Counted from the stretch's first letter, positions 17,273-26,819 are shown. The stretch: 64,000 nt of DNA from Luteimicrobium sp042670205 (GCF_042670205.1 NZ_JBHUWD010000009.1:39792-103791); one strand, 5' to 3'. Notes: generated by a model not told the origin, from the letters alone. Program-made: numbers and translations.

Positions 17273-18388
17273 ATGAAGCGTTCCGTCCTTCGCACCGGAG
17301 CGAGCGCCCTGCTCGCGACCGTGCTCGTCGCCGGCCCTCTCGCGGCGTCGGCCCTGGCCTGCGCACCGCACGGCCACGATGCTCCGCACTCGAAGGCGCT
17401 CCCGTCGAGCGTCTTCGCCCCCTACCTCGACGTCACCGCGGTCGACTCGATCGCGCAGACCGCCAAGGAGTCCCGCTCGAAGTACCTCACCCTCGCGTTC
17501 CTCCAGGCCGACAAGCCGGGGTCGTGCGAGCTGACCTGGGCCGGCGACCCCGCCGAGTCCGTCGCGAGCGGAGCCCTCGCCGACCAGATCGCGAAGATCC
17601 GCAAGGCCGGCGGCGACGTCATCCCGTCGTTCGGCGGCTACAGCGCGACCAACGACATCATCGACTGGGCCAACAACCCCGCGAACCTCACGGAGATCGC
17701 CGACTCCTGCAAGGACGTGACGAAGCTCGCGCAGGCCTACGAGCAGGTCGTCACCACGTACGGCGTCACACGTCTCGACTTCGACATCGAGGGCACCTCG
17801 ATCACCAACAAGGAGGGCGTGGACCGCCGCAACGAGGCCGCCGCACTGGTCCAGAAGTGGGCCAAGAAGAACCACCGCACCGTCGAGATCAGCTACACCC
17901 TCCCGTCGTCGACGACGGGCCTCGTGCAGTCGGGCCTCGACCTCCTGAAGTCGGCGGCCGCGCACGGCGTCGAGGTCAGCAGCGTCAACATCATGACGTT
18001 CGACTACTGGGACGGCGCGGTGCACGACATGGTCGCCGACGCCGAGCAGGCCGCGACCGCGCTGACCGGGCAGCTGAAGGCGACGATCCTGCCTCACGCC
18101 TCGCAGGCCGAGCTGTGGCGCCACGTCGGCGTCGTCCAGATGATCGGGACCGACGACTACCGCAGCCCCGAGGGCGTCGCGACCGACATCTTCACCCCGC
18201 AGCAGGCAGTGACCTTCGAGCGGTGGGCGAAGAAGCACCAGCTCGCCTACCTCGGGTTCTGGGCGCTGCAGCGCGACAACGGCTCCTGCCCCGACGCGAC
18301 CGTGGCGCAGAACAACTGCTCCGGCATCGAGCAGGACACCTGGGCGTTCACCCAGGCGTTCAAGCCGTTCACGTCGAACCACCGGTGA
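17273..18388 (+). CDS. Secreted GH18 chitinase-like protein
   Basis: A 371-residue secreted enzyme. The signal peptide runs about residues 1-29 (MKRSVLRTG, hydrophobic core, ALA before C30). The GH18 TIM barrel shows PSFGG (118-122, the SxGG strand) and LDFDIEG with DxDxE at D169, D171 and proton donor E173. MTFDYWD and a late FWALQRDNG follow. It should cut chitin-type beta-1,4-GlcNAc chains outside the cell. It has no separate carbohydrate-binding module and is short. ATG 17273 has a strong AAGGAGAAG site. GTTAG-GCGCG-CTAAC (17182-17196) upstream could be an operator. Confidence 0.88.
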   Translation: MKRSVLRTGASALLATVLVAGPLAASALACAPHGHDAPHSKALPSSVFAPYLDVTAVDSIAQTAKESRSKYLTLAFLQADKPGSCELTWAGDPAESVASGALADQIAKIRKAGGDVIPSFGGYSATNDIIDWANNPANLTEIADSCKDVTKLAQAYEQVVTTYGVTRLDFDIEGTSITNKEGVDRRNEAAALVQKWAKKNHRTVEISYTLPSSTTGLVQSGLDLLKSAAAHGVEVSSVNIMTFDYWDGAVHDMVADAEQAATALTGQLKATILPHASQAELWRHVGVVQMIGTDDYRSPEGVATDIFTPQQAVTFERWAKKHQLAYLGFWALQRDNGSCPDATVAQNNCSGIEQDTWAFTQAFKPFTSNHR

Positions 18389-18408
18389 CGCGCGCCCGCT
18401 GATCCGGC

Positions 18409-18442
18409 ACTGTGGGCCCCGGTCGCGACCGGGGCCCACAGT
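18409..18442. repeat. Perfect 34-bp palindrome after chitinase gene
   Basis: The 17-bp arms abut with no spacer, centred on GGTCG/CGACC. It begins 20 bp after the chitinase stop and precedes the surface-protein gene on the same strand, so it may act as a terminator although no T-run follows. Confidence 0.85.
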
Positions 18443-18537
18443 CGTGTCGCGGCCCGGTTGCGGAGCGCAACCGGAGACGTGGTGCCAGACTGAACCGGAC
18501 CTGGACCATCTCGGACGGCACCTGGCACGGGGGCAGG

Positions 18538-21500
18538 ATGTTCGCACGACACAAGGCGACGGGCACCCGGTCGAAGCGCCGGTGGCTCCGCGGGGCGTGC
18601 GCGCTCGTCGCCGTCGGAGCCCTCGTCGGTCCAGCAGCCGCGGTCCCCGCGAGCGCCGACGCACCCGTCGGGAGCGAGACCACCCCCGGTATCTGGGGGA
18701 CGCACGTCGTCACGTTCGTCTCGCTGGGGCGCACCCTGTCCACGGTCGAGGTCGCCGACGGCGGTCACGCCCCCCGTCAGCCCGCTCCCCCGGCCGCCGA
18801 CGGCGTCTTCTCCGGCTGGTTCGTGACCGTCGGCGGCGTGGAGGTGCCGTTCGACTTCGACACCACGGTCGTCGAAAGCGACCTGACGGTCACGGCCCAC
18901 TTCACCGACACGCACATCGTCCAGTTCCTCGCCCCGGAAGCCTTGACGCCCTCGACGCGCGTCCTCGACACCGACGAGATCGCCGACGGCGCGGCCGTGG
19001 GCGCCATCGCGCCGGACGTGCCGCAGGTCCCGAACGGCACCGTCTTCACGGGCAACTGGTACGTCGACGGCGACGCGTCGGAGACGCCGTACGACTTCAG
19101 CGCACCGCTCACGGCGAACCTCGTGCTGCGCCCGGTCCTCGCCGACGGCTTCGCGGTGTCGTTCGTGACCGACGGCACGGCTGTCGAACCGGTGTTCGTC
19201 CTCGAGCCGAAGACGCAGTTCACGCAGGCCGACCTGGACGCCGTGCCCACGCCGACGCGGGTGGGCTACCGGTTCACAGGATGGTTCCGCGACGAGGCGC
19301 GCACCGTCCCGGCCGACCCGCCGTTCACCTCCACGACCACGCTCTACGCCGGGTGGGCCGGCGAGGACGTCGAGTACCACGTCAGCTACTGGCTCGAGAA
19401 GCCGGGGATCGTGCCCGCGAACTACCCGGACCCGGTGTTCACCGCCGCCGGCGGCGCGCTGCCCGCCTGGGGACCGAGCGACGGCGCCCTGAGCGACGCG
19501 CAGCTCCACGACCGGACCTGGCGGACATCTCCGACACGGCCGTGGCCGGGTCGTCGGTGAGCGGCCCCACGAGCAAGTCGGCCATCCCGACGGTGGTGCG
19601 GACGCTCGTGCGTGCGCAGCTCGACCCGGCGAACGTCCAGCCCGACCCGATGACGTTCGCCGACATCGGACTGAGCGAGGCTGACGTGTCGGTCGCCGGC
19701 GACGGGTCGACGGTCGTCAACGTGTACCTGACCCGCTCGCTCTGGCGCGTCGACTACCGCCTGCTGGCGCCGGGCCTCACGGGCGGCGGCACGCGATGCC
19801 CGGCGACCGCGACGTACAACCAGCAGATGACCGTCGCGGGCACCCAGTACTACGCGAGCAGCTCCCCTCAGCGTGCCGACGGTCACCTGCTCGGCACCTT
19901 CTCGGCGCGCGCCAAGATCGGCCTCGACCTGTCCGTGGTCGACGCGGGGCCGCAGCCCATCGACCAGTCGGACGGCACGCTCCTCATCACGGCTCAGAAC
20001 GCAGCCACCTCGGTCTACGACTGCGTCAACCGCGGCTGGGGCCCGATACAGATCAGCGCCACCACCTTCCAGGCCTCGTGGACGGGGGCCGGCGCGGACG
20101 CCGGCGGCGTCAACGTCGCCGCACGGACCACGGCACTCTCGTCGGCCTGGTCCGCTCGCAGCAGCCAGAACCTCACGGAGAGGTTCGACTACGTCGAGGC
20201 AGAGGATCAGTCCCAGTCCGCGCCGGACGCCGTGCTCGGCGCCGACGGAAGGCCGAACGACCCGCTGCACGTCACGACGCTCTACAACAACAACAAGACG
20301 ACGGTACGTGCGGCGATCCCACCGGGGCAGCAGGTCTTCGAGCAGGGCCCGAGCTTCCGCTACTGGGCCACGAACGGTGACCGGCAGGTGGCCGGCGTGA
20401 TCGACGGCTTCACCTCGTACGTGGGGTACGGCACCGGCACCGACACCGTCGGGAACTACTTCCAGCTCGACCAGCCCACGAACCGGCTCTACCAGCTCCG
20501 GAACAGCGGCAACACCAACGACGCCTACCGCTACCAGTTCTACAGCCGCAACGCCTACGACCTGGTCTTCGTCACCGGTGGTGGCACAGCGATCCCGCCG
20601 GTGCCGAACATCCGGTACGAGACGTCGCTCACCGCGTACGCGCCGCCCGACCCGACCCGCGGCAACGACGAGTTCCTCGGCTGGTACACCGACTCGTCGT
20701 TCAGCACCCCGTTCGACTTCGACGGCGCGACCATGCCCGCGAGCAACCTCGTGCTCTACGCGAAGTGGCTCGTGGACCCGCACACCGTCCGCTTCTACGA
20801 CGACCCGTCGTCGACGAGCCCGATCACGAGCCTCACCCAGACGGTCGAGGACCAGGGCCTCGCGACCGAGCCGGACCCGCTGGACCCCCGCCCCGACGGT
20901 TCGACCTTCCTCGGCTGGTACCAGCGCACGTCCGACGGGTACTTCGTCCCGTACGACTTCGACACCCCGGTCGGCTCGGACCTGAAGCTCTACGCGCGCT
21001 GGCAGCAGCCCGCGAGCTCGCCCTACGCCGTCGCGTACGACGGGAACGGCAACACCGGGGGTACCGTCCCGGTCGAGCCGTGGACGTACAACGCGGGGGC
21101 GAGCGCCATCGTCAAGGACGGCTCGTCCCTCGTTCGCGGGGACGAGGTGTTCGTCGGCTGGCGGCTGCGGGTGTCGGCGGTCGCCCGGATCGTGGGCTCG
21201 CCGACGGCGGGCCCCGTCGAGGGCCTGTACCAGGTCGGGCACACTGTCCCCGTGGGTGGGCGCGACATCACGCTCGTCGCCGTCTACGCCGACCCGGACC
21301 CGACGTTCGCCGTGACGTTCGACGAGAACGGCGGCGCGGACCGGCGCGTCGTGTGGGACGCCGTCGACGGCGCCTCCATCACCTACCCGGACGCCGACGA
21401 CGTCGGGTTCACCGGCCCGGACGGTGCGCGCTTCCTCGGCTGGTCGACCGACCCCGATGCCACCGAGCCCGATCCCGCGTACGACCGGCTGACCGTCTCG

Positions 21501-21878
21501 ACGGTCACCGGCGATCTCACGCTCTACGCGGTGTGGGAGGTGGCCGGACCCACGCCGACACCCACCCCGACTCCCACACCGACGCCGACTCCGACGCCCT
21601 CGCCGACGGGCGGCACCACGCCCCCGCCGTCGTCACCCACGGGAGGCACGGGGACGCCGACGACGCCGGGCAGCGGTGGTTCCGTCACGCCGCCGACGGG
21701 CGGTGCGGGCACCACGACGACGACACCTCCTGCCGTAGGTGTCGGCGCAGGCCCGGCGGGCACCAGCCCCGGGGGGCTCGCCGACACCGGGTACGCACCG
21801 TTCCTGGCGCTCGCCGCGATCGTTCTTCTCGGCATGGGCGTCATCGCCACGGCCTTGGCCTTCCGCCGCCGCGCGTGA
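18538..21878 (+). pseudogene. Sortase-anchored InlB-repeat surface protein, frameshifted
   Basis: The first frame (18538-19560) has a signal peptide ending ASA before DAPVGS and about four InlB/Listeria-Bacteroides-type repeats (for example GYRFTGWF then TTLYAGWAG). Near residue 326, at CGACCGGACCTGG (19509-19521), the repeat-bearing frame jumps to the next frame, which continues (LADISDTAVAGSS) to 21878. That frame has at least four more repeats (FLGWYTD, FLGWYQR, FVGWRLR, FLGWSTD), a Thr/Pro linker, LADTG, a transmembrane helix and a basic tail, which is a class E-type sortase signal. Restoring one G at 19514-19515 gives one reading frame of 1113 residues. It is either a recent frameshift mutation, phase variation or a sequencing error. 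Confidence 0.82.
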
Positions 21879-21928
21879 CGGAGCGCCCGTCGTCGTCAGA
21901 GCGAGCCGACGACGCCCGTCCCGGAATC

Positions 21929-22329
21929 ATGGCCGAGAGGACGGAACTCTTCGCTGTGCCGCTCGCGCGGGCGTGCGAGGGCAAGGGCAGCGACGCACTC
22001 GTATTCGCCCGCCGACGACGGCACGCACCTGCGCCGTACCAGAACGGACGACGGAAGCGGCGGATGAATCGCGGGCGCCGTCCGGAGGTCGGGTGCCCCC
22101 CCGCCCCACGCCGCACGACCTCCGGCACACGGCCGCGAGCCTCGCCGTCAGCTCGGGTGCGAACGTCAAGGCCGTGCAACGGATGCTCGGGCACGCGTCC
22201 GCAAGCATGACGCTCGACGTCTACGCGGACCTGTTCGACGACGACCTCGACAGCGTCGCAGCCGCACTCGACCGAGCGGCATCGCACGCAGGGGTCGCAG
22301 ACCTGTGGGCACACGCTCCCGTCGGCTAA
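21929..22329 (+). pseudogene. Tyrosine recombinase (integrase) C-terminal relic
   Basis: Fragments of an integrase catalytic domain are spread over more than one frame. They run ELFAVPLARACEGKGSDALVF, then ADDGTHLRR in a shifted frame, then PHDLRHTAASLAVSSG, VKAVQRMLGHASASMTLDVY and a short tail. The H-x-x-R box, the second His and the nucleophile Tyr of DVY are recognisable, but the N-terminal two thirds are absent and frames are broken. It is the remains of a phage or integrative element about 2.6 kb from tRNA-Ser(CGA). Confidence 0.8.
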
Positions 22330-22388
22330 CCGAAGCGGGTACGGTTTCAGCCTTCCCGCACGCACCGTTTGCGATCAGCATGACTCGT

Positions 22389-23408
22389 ATGTCATTCCGC
22401 GCTCGCAAGTCGTTCAAGGTGATGCCCGGTGTCCGGATGACGGTGACCCCTCGGGGATTTTCAACGTCAGTCGGTGTCAACGGCGCACGCGTAACCGCTC
22501 ACAGCTCCGGCCGAGTCACTCGTACCGTCGGCATCCCGGGGACTGGCATCTCCAGCGTCAAAACGGTGAGCAGCGGCCATGCGAAGACAAGACCGACTGC
22601 ACGCACTGTTGCCACGCAGCCGGCCGCGTCCACGACCTCACGACCGGCGAAGCCTGCGAAGCCCAGTGCGTTCGCGCCGAAATGGGAGAAGCAGCTGTAC
22701 AAGGCACTCAGCGCGCACGACGTCGACCAGGTCGTCGCGGTGGCAGAAGGGAAGCCGGAGGCGCAACGTACAGCCGCTGCTCTGGAGGTGGTCTACCGCG
22801 CCTGGCCGGGTGACATGGAGCGGGCTCGTGTGCTTCTGTCATGGCTCGTCGGGCAGGCCTACGAGCCCACGGCCGACGCGTTCCTCGTCCGCTACGCACC
22901 GGACGCTCGGACATCGATCAGCGTTGCCGAGGGCGTGACCGTCGAGCTTCCGTTGAGCGCCGACTCGCTGGGGCTCATGCTCGCCGAGAGCCTCCAAGCG
23001 GCTGGTGACCTGTCGGCGGCGACCGCGGTCGTGGAGCAGCTCGACCCCTCAACCGTGGCGGCGGTATCGCTCGCAGAGCTCTACGGACAACAGAAGCGTT
23101 GGGCCGACGTCATCGACCTCACGAACGGCCTTCAGAACGACGACGACGCCAGCGTCTTCCTCCTGATCCAACGCGGCGTGGCGCTACGCGAGTCTGGCAG
23201 CCTCTCGGCCAGCCGGGAGGTGTTCCGAGAGGCGCTCCGGTTCAAGTCCCGTGCGCCGCAGCTGAGGCACCACGCGCTCGTCGAGCGTGCACACACCTAC
23301 CTCGCGGAGAGGAAGCCCTCCATGGCACGCAAGGACCTCGAGCGGGTCCTAGCCGAAGATGCCTCCTACCCCGGTCTTGCGGAGGCACTGGAGTCGCTCG
23401 CTCGGTAG
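22389..23408 (+). CDS. DUF4236 domain protein with TPR-like helices
   Basis: A 339-residue protein. It starts MSFRARKSFKVMPGVRMTVT, then PRGFSTSVG, which is the DUF4236 pattern of unknown function found at the start of many phage and plasmid proteins. An ATG at 22380 is an alternative start. A Thr/Pro/Ala-rich linker (residues ~50-95) leads to a helical C-terminal half with TPR-like pairs (LAELYGQQKRWADVIDL, LIQRGVALRESGSLSASREV, RAHTYLAERKPSMARKDLER). There is no signal peptide. It lies between two integrase relics, and base composition looks less GC-rich than the flanks, suggesting transfer. Confidence 0.72.
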   Translation: MSFRARKSFKVMPGVRMTVTPRGFSTSVGVNGARVTAHSSGRVTRTVGIPGTGISSVKTVSSGHAKTRPTARTVATQPAASTTSRPAKPAKPSAFAPKWEKQLYKALSAHDVDQVVAVAEGKPEAQRTAAALEVVYRAWPGDMERARVLLSWLVGQAYEPTADAFLVRYAPDARTSISVAEGVTVELPLSADSLGLMLAESLQAAGDLSAATAVVEQLDPSTVAAVSLAELYGQQKRWADVIDLTNGLQNDDDASVFLLIQRGVALRESGSLSASREVFREALRFKSRAPQLRHHALVERAHTYLAERKPSMARKDLERVLAEDASYPGLAEALESLAR

Positions 23409-23439
23409 GAAGCGCGCCGGGGGCACCTGCCCAAAAACC

Positions 23440-23570
23440 GCGCAGCAGAAGGGCGTGCTCGGGCGCGCGTCCGGCGAGCATGACGGTCTACGTCGATGCT
23501 TGCCTGTACCTCCACGACGACTTTGGCACGGCCGCAAACGCGGTAGATCACGCCGGATCGCTCGCGGGTA
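23440..23570 (+). pseudogene. Second, more decayed integrase relic
   Basis: The DNA resembles the 3' end of the 22.1-22.3 kb relic: AGGGCGTGCTCGGGCGCGCG against GGATGCTCGGGCACGCG, then AGCATGACG and a following TCTACG. The translation gives ASMTVYVDACLYLHDDF then AANAVDHA, against ASMTLDVYADLFDDDLDSVAAALD. Frame and key residues are broken. Two relics flanking the DUF4236 gene suggest either two insertions or duplication before decay. Confidence 0.5.
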
Positions 23571-23673
23571 TGGGAAGCCTGCGCACAGGTGCAACTAACA
23601 GGTGCAACTAGCACGTGACATGAAGAACGCCTGACAGCCCGCCTCGCGGCTGATCCCCAGGCCCCTCGCGCTC

Positions 23674-24660
23674 CTATCGACGCCGATAACGATTTGCTTG
23701 ATACTCGTCGACCCAGTTTCGACTCGAACGCCACTGGCCGTCCGGCCCCTTCGTAGCTTCAAGTGCGCCGCGTGCCGCAGCAGTACGGAGCGCAGCGGCC
23801 GAAAGGCCGTCCGTGGCCAGTGCCGCGATCGGCACGAGCCTCGCGGGCCCAGCGATCGCAGGCACGATGAACTTGTAGAGGTTGTCCAAGATCGCTCGAG
23901 CTATGAACTCGCCGAGCGCGCCGCAGTCCCCCGTGTCCGCTCGCTGCAACGCCCGGAGGTAGGTGCGTCGCTCGTTCGCATAGATGATCGCGGGCGGGTA
24001 TCCCAATCGAACCAGGAGGACGTTGAGCAAGAGTCGCCCGGTCCGCCCGTTGCCGTCGAAGAACGGGTGGATCTGCTCGAAGCGGCAGTGAAGACGTGCC
24101 ACGAGCTCCGGAAAGCGGTCGGCACGGGCGACGAGTTCGTTGGCGTCCGCAACCCATTGCTCCATCTCGGCATGGACCAACGGCCACGTAGGAGGCTTCA
24201 TCCCGGCACTGAACGCCTTGACCTCCGATTCACGAAAGGACCCTGGCCCCTCGCTCGGCTTAACACCGTCGGGTGGGATCACGTTCCAGAGCGGAGCCAT
24301 CGTGAGCTTGTGGATGTATCGAACATCCTGCATTGTGATGCGCTCGTGAGTCGTGTCTCGCTGCAAAGCCTGCCCGTACACCCACCTCGACGCGTCGGCA
24401 TAGCCGCGCACCTCGAGATACTCCTCAAGCCGCTTGTTCCCAACCGCATTGCCTTCAACGAGCAGCTCGTCGACCTGCTCTTGAATCAGGGTGTTGCCTT
24501 CGATCGCGGTCGAGTGATGCGCTTCCGCTTGCCAGATACCTTCCCAGACGTCACGGGCTTCACGTGGACTCGGCAGGCCGCCGAGCCGCTGCCACAACTC
24601 CGCAATCTGGACGTCAAGTCGTGTGTAGATCTCGTCACGTGGAGGGCGACCGCGAGGCAT
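23674..24660 (-). CDS. Fic family protein (class II, self-inhibited)
   Basis: A 328-residue Fic enzyme, expected to transfer AMP (or another nucleotide group) onto target proteins. The active-site motif HPFFDGNGRTGR is complete at residues 198-209. An N-terminal inhibitory motif (S/T)xxxE(G/N) is present as STAIEGN (50-56), so this is a class II protein that restrains itself and needs no separate antitoxin. A C-terminal helical region follows. ATG 24660 lies 33 bp from a strong 13-bp inverted repeat. GC is lower than in neighbouring genes. It is part of the island next to tRNA-Ser. The target is unknown. Confidence 0.9.
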   Translation of the reverse strand: MPRGRPPRDEIYTRLDVQIAELWQRLGGLPSPREARDVWEGIWQAEAHHSTAIEGNTLIQEQVDELLVEGNAVGNKRLEEYLEVRGYADASRWVYGQALQRDTTHERITMQDVRYIHKLTMAPLWNVIPPDGVKPSEGPGSFRESEVKAFSAGMKPPTWPLVHAEMEQWVADANELVARADRFPELVARLHCRFEQIHPFFDGNGRTGRLLLNVLLVRLGYPPAIIYANERRTYLRALQRADTGDCGALGEFIARAILDNLYKFIVPAIAGPARLVPIAALATDGLSAAALRTAAARGALEATKGPDGQWRSSRNWVDEYQANRYRRR

Positions 24661-24692
24661 GAGACTCCAAAGTGTTCGCTGAGCGGCATGCG

Positions 24693-24733
24693 AATTGAAC
24701 CGAACGAACGTAGCAGAAGTGTTCGGTTCGATT
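24693..24733. promoter_or_regulatory. Inverted repeat in the fic promoter
   Basis: AATTGAACCGAAC (24693-24705) and GTTCGGTTCGATT (24721-24733) are 13-bp arms with one mismatch and a 15-bp spacer, immediately upstream of the minus-strand fic gene. The rest of 24661-24972 shows no convincing gene. A transcription factor site for fic is the simplest reading. Confidence 0.55.
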
Positions 24734-24921
24734 CGATGTGCCGCACCGCAACAAATCGAACAGAGTTACGAGCAGGGTCCTCGCGCGCCGCGGACGACCA
24801 AGCTCACTGGGCGCGCCGACGCTCACCGCGCACCTCGCGGTGGTCGCAGGGTGCCAGATCACGCCGGCGTCAGGCGCAGGGGGGACGAGTTGAGGGCGGC
24901 GCTGTCCACCCACTCAGACGA

Positions 24922-24963
24922 AACGGCCCCGGATCGTTGGAATTCCAACGATCCGGGGCCGTT
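24922..24963 (-). terminator. 42-bp perfect palindrome downstream of tRNA-Ser
   Basis: The 21-bp arms meet at GGAATTCC with no spacer. On the minus strand it starts 9 nt after the tRNA 3' end and is followed by TTTCGTC, so it probably terminates the tRNA transcript. Confidence 0.75.
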
Positions 24964-24972
24964 CGCGTCGTG

Positions 24973-25059
24973 CGGTAGCGGTGAGATTCGAACTCACGGT
25001 GGACTTTCACCCACACACGCTTTCGAGGCGTGCTCCTTAGGCCGCTCGGACACGCTACC
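24973..25059 (-). tRNA. tRNA-Ser (anticodon CGA)
   Basis: Minus-strand acceptor arms GGTAGCG (from 25059) and CGCTACC (to 24974) pair, with discriminator G at 24973. The anticodon stem-loop CGCCTCGAAAGCG gives CGA. A long variable arm and the T-loop GTTCGAATC are present. Its 3' end faces the island with the integrase relics, the usual side for integration, but I could not find a repeat of the tRNA end at the far side. Confidence 0.96.
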
Positions 25060-25136
25060 TCGCCGGGGACTACCCGACCGCAGAAGAGTACCCGCTCCCC
25101 CCGCCTGTTTCCGAATCCGCCCGTAGGCTCGACGTC

Positions 25137-25982
25137 GTGGAGACGATCACCGACGCACGCGCCGCCGCTCAGAGGGCGCTGCCGGTGCTGCGTGGCCGTC
25201 GTCTGGCAGTGCTGACCGGTGCCGGGATCTCGACGGACTCGGGCATCCCGGACTACCGCGGTCCCGACTCGCCGCCCCGCAACCCGATGACGTACCAGCA
25301 GTTCGTCGGCGACGAGGGCTTCCGCCGCCACTACTGGGCGCGCAACCACGTGGGCTGGCAACACGTCCACCGCACGACGCCGAACGCGGGCCACCGCGCG
25401 CTCGTCCGGCTCGAGGAGGCGGGCGTGGTGACGGGCATCATCACGCAGAACGTCGACCTGCTCCACGAGGACGCGGGCTCCCGGAACGTCATCGACCTGC
25501 ACGGACGCTACGACCGGGTGATCTGCCTGCAGTGCGGGCGCGTGATCTCGCGCGAGCACCTGGCGGAGCGTCTCGACGCGCTCAACCCGGGGTTCGTGGA
25601 GTCCGTCGCGGGCAACGTCGCGGACGTGGAGATCGCGCCCGACGCCGACGCCGTGATCGAGCAGACGTCCCATTTCCGTCCAGCGCCGTGCGAGTTCTGC
25701 GGCGGGGTCCTCAAGCCGGAGATCGTGTACTTCGGCGAGAACGTGCCGCGCGAGCGGGTGGACCGCGCGTTCGCGCTCGTCGACGGCGCGGACGCGCTCC
25801 TGGTGGCCGGGTCGTCGCTCACGGTCATGAGCGGGCTGCGGTTCGTCCGGCGGGCGGCGAAGAACGAGCAGCCGGTCGTCATCATCAACCGCGGCCCGAC
25901 CCGTGGCGACGACCTTGCGACAGTCAAGCTCGACACCGGCACGAGCGAGACCCTGGCGGCTCTGGCCGAGGCGCTCGCGTGA
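25137..25982 (+). CDS. Sir2 family NAD-dependent protein deacylase
   Basis: A 281-residue sirtuin from GTG 25137. The NAD-binding GAGIST (28-33), TQNVD (103-107), catalytic His in LHGR (H122) and the zinc ligands C130, C133, C185 and C188 are all in place. It removes acetyl or other acyl groups from protein lysines using NAD. The GTG of the next gene overlaps its stop (GTGA), so the hydrolase is co-translated. The gene starts about 78 bp beyond the tRNA-Ser 5' end. Confidence 0.93.
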   Translation: METITDARAAAQRALPVLRGRRLAVLTGAGISTDSGIPDYRGPDSPPRNPMTYQQFVGDEGFRRHYWARNHVGWQHVHRTTPNAGHRALVRLEEAGVVTGIITQNVDLLHEDAGSRNVIDLHGRYDRVICLQCGRVISREHLAERLDALNPGFVESVAGNVADVEIAPDADAVIEQTSHFRPAPCEFCGGVLKPEIVYFGENVPRERVDRAFALVDGADALLVAGSSLTVMSGLRFVRRAAKNEQPVVIINRGPTRGDDLATVKLDTGTSETLAALAEALA

Positions 25983-26818
25983 CCATCGGCCACGCGTCCG
26001 AGGTCGTGACGCTCGACCAGCGGGTCCTCGCGGTCCACGACACGGGCGCCGTGGGAGGCAGCGCGGGACCGGTGCTCGTCTGGCACCACGGCTCCCCCGC
26101 GACCGGTGCGCTGCTCGCGCCGGTCGTCGACGCCGCGACGGTCCGCGGGGTGCGGGTCGTGTCCTACGCGCGGCCCGGCTACGGCGGCTCGACGGCGGCC
26201 CCGGGCCGGGACGTGGCGTCGGCGGCGACGGACGTCGTCCAGGTGCTCGACGTCCTCGGCGTCGGACGCGCTTACGCGCTCGGGTTCTCGGGAGGCGGCC
26301 CGCACGCCTTGGCGTGCGCGGCACTGCTCGGGGACCGGGTGCCGGCGGTCGCGGCCGTCGCCAGCCTCGCACCCTTCACCGACGACGCCCCCTGGTGGGA
26401 GGGCATGGTGGCGCCCGGAGCCCTGCACGCCGCGGTGCGCGGCCGTGAGACGCGCGCGGCGTACGCGCTCAACGAGACCTTCGACCGGTCCGTGTTCGTC
26501 GACGACGACTGGGCCGCTCTGCGCGGGCCGTGGGCCGCCCTCGGCGACGACGCGGCCCGCGCCGAGGCCGCCGGGCCGGACGGGCTCGTCGACGACGACG
26601 TCGCGTACGTCTCGCCGTGGGGCCTCGACCTCGGCACGGTCACCCAGCCGGCGCTCGTCGTCCAGGGGGGCCGGGACCGGGTGGTGCCGGTGACGCACGG
26701 CACGGCGCTCATCCAGCACCTCGCGCGGGGCGAGCTGTGGCACCGCCCGCACGACGGCCACGTGTCGGTGCTGGCCGCGGTCCCGCTGGCGATCGAGTGG
26801 CTGCTGCAGCACCGCTGA
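25979..26818 (+). CDS. Alpha/beta hydrolase
   Basis: A 279-residue hydrolase from GTG 25979, overlapping the sirtuin stop. VWHHGSPATG supplies the oxyanion-hole HG motif. LGFSGGGPHALA is a nucleophile elbow with Ser in G-x-S-x-G form. The acid is likely in QGGRDRVVP and the catalytic His in PHDGHVSV. The fold and order match proline iminopeptidase-like or esterase-like enzymes. Substrate unknown. A 12-bp stem hairpin follows its stop. Confidence 0.87.
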   Translation: MTIGHASEVVTLDQRVLAVHDTGAVGGSAGPVLVWHHGSPATGALLAPVVDAATVRGVRVVSYARPGYGGSTAAPGRDVASAATDVVQVLDVLGVGRAYALGFSGGGPHALACAALLGDRVPAVAAVASLAPFTDDAPWWEGMVAPGALHAAVRGRETRAAYALNETFDRSVFVDDDWAALRGPWAALGDDAARAEAAGPDGLVDDDVAYVSPWGLDLGTVTQPALVVQGGRDRVVPVTHGTALIQHLARGELWHRPHDGHVSVLAAVPLAIEWLLQHR

Positions 26819-26819
26819 C

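Noticed and set aside
19505..19560. Programmed -1 ribosomal frameshifting in the surface protein gene
   Set aside because: There is no slippery heptamer at the junction (CGACCGGACCTGG) and no obvious stimulatory structure; mutation or error is simpler.
21547..21605. A tandem repeat that could be a CRISPR or minisatellite
   Set aside because: The CCGACACCCACC-like repeats encode the Thr/Pro linker of the surface protein; no spacers or Cas genes are present.
24973..25059. An attachment site duplicated on the far side of the island
   Set aside because: I looked for a copy of the tRNA 3' segment near 21880-22400 and 23400-23670 and found none, so only the tRNA-proximal side can be suggested.
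24695..25126. A plus-strand open frame spanning tRNA-Ser(CGA)
   Set aside because: The frame is the antisense translation of the tRNA plus its terminator palindrome (GEIRTHGGLSPTHAFEACSL type), a common false gene.
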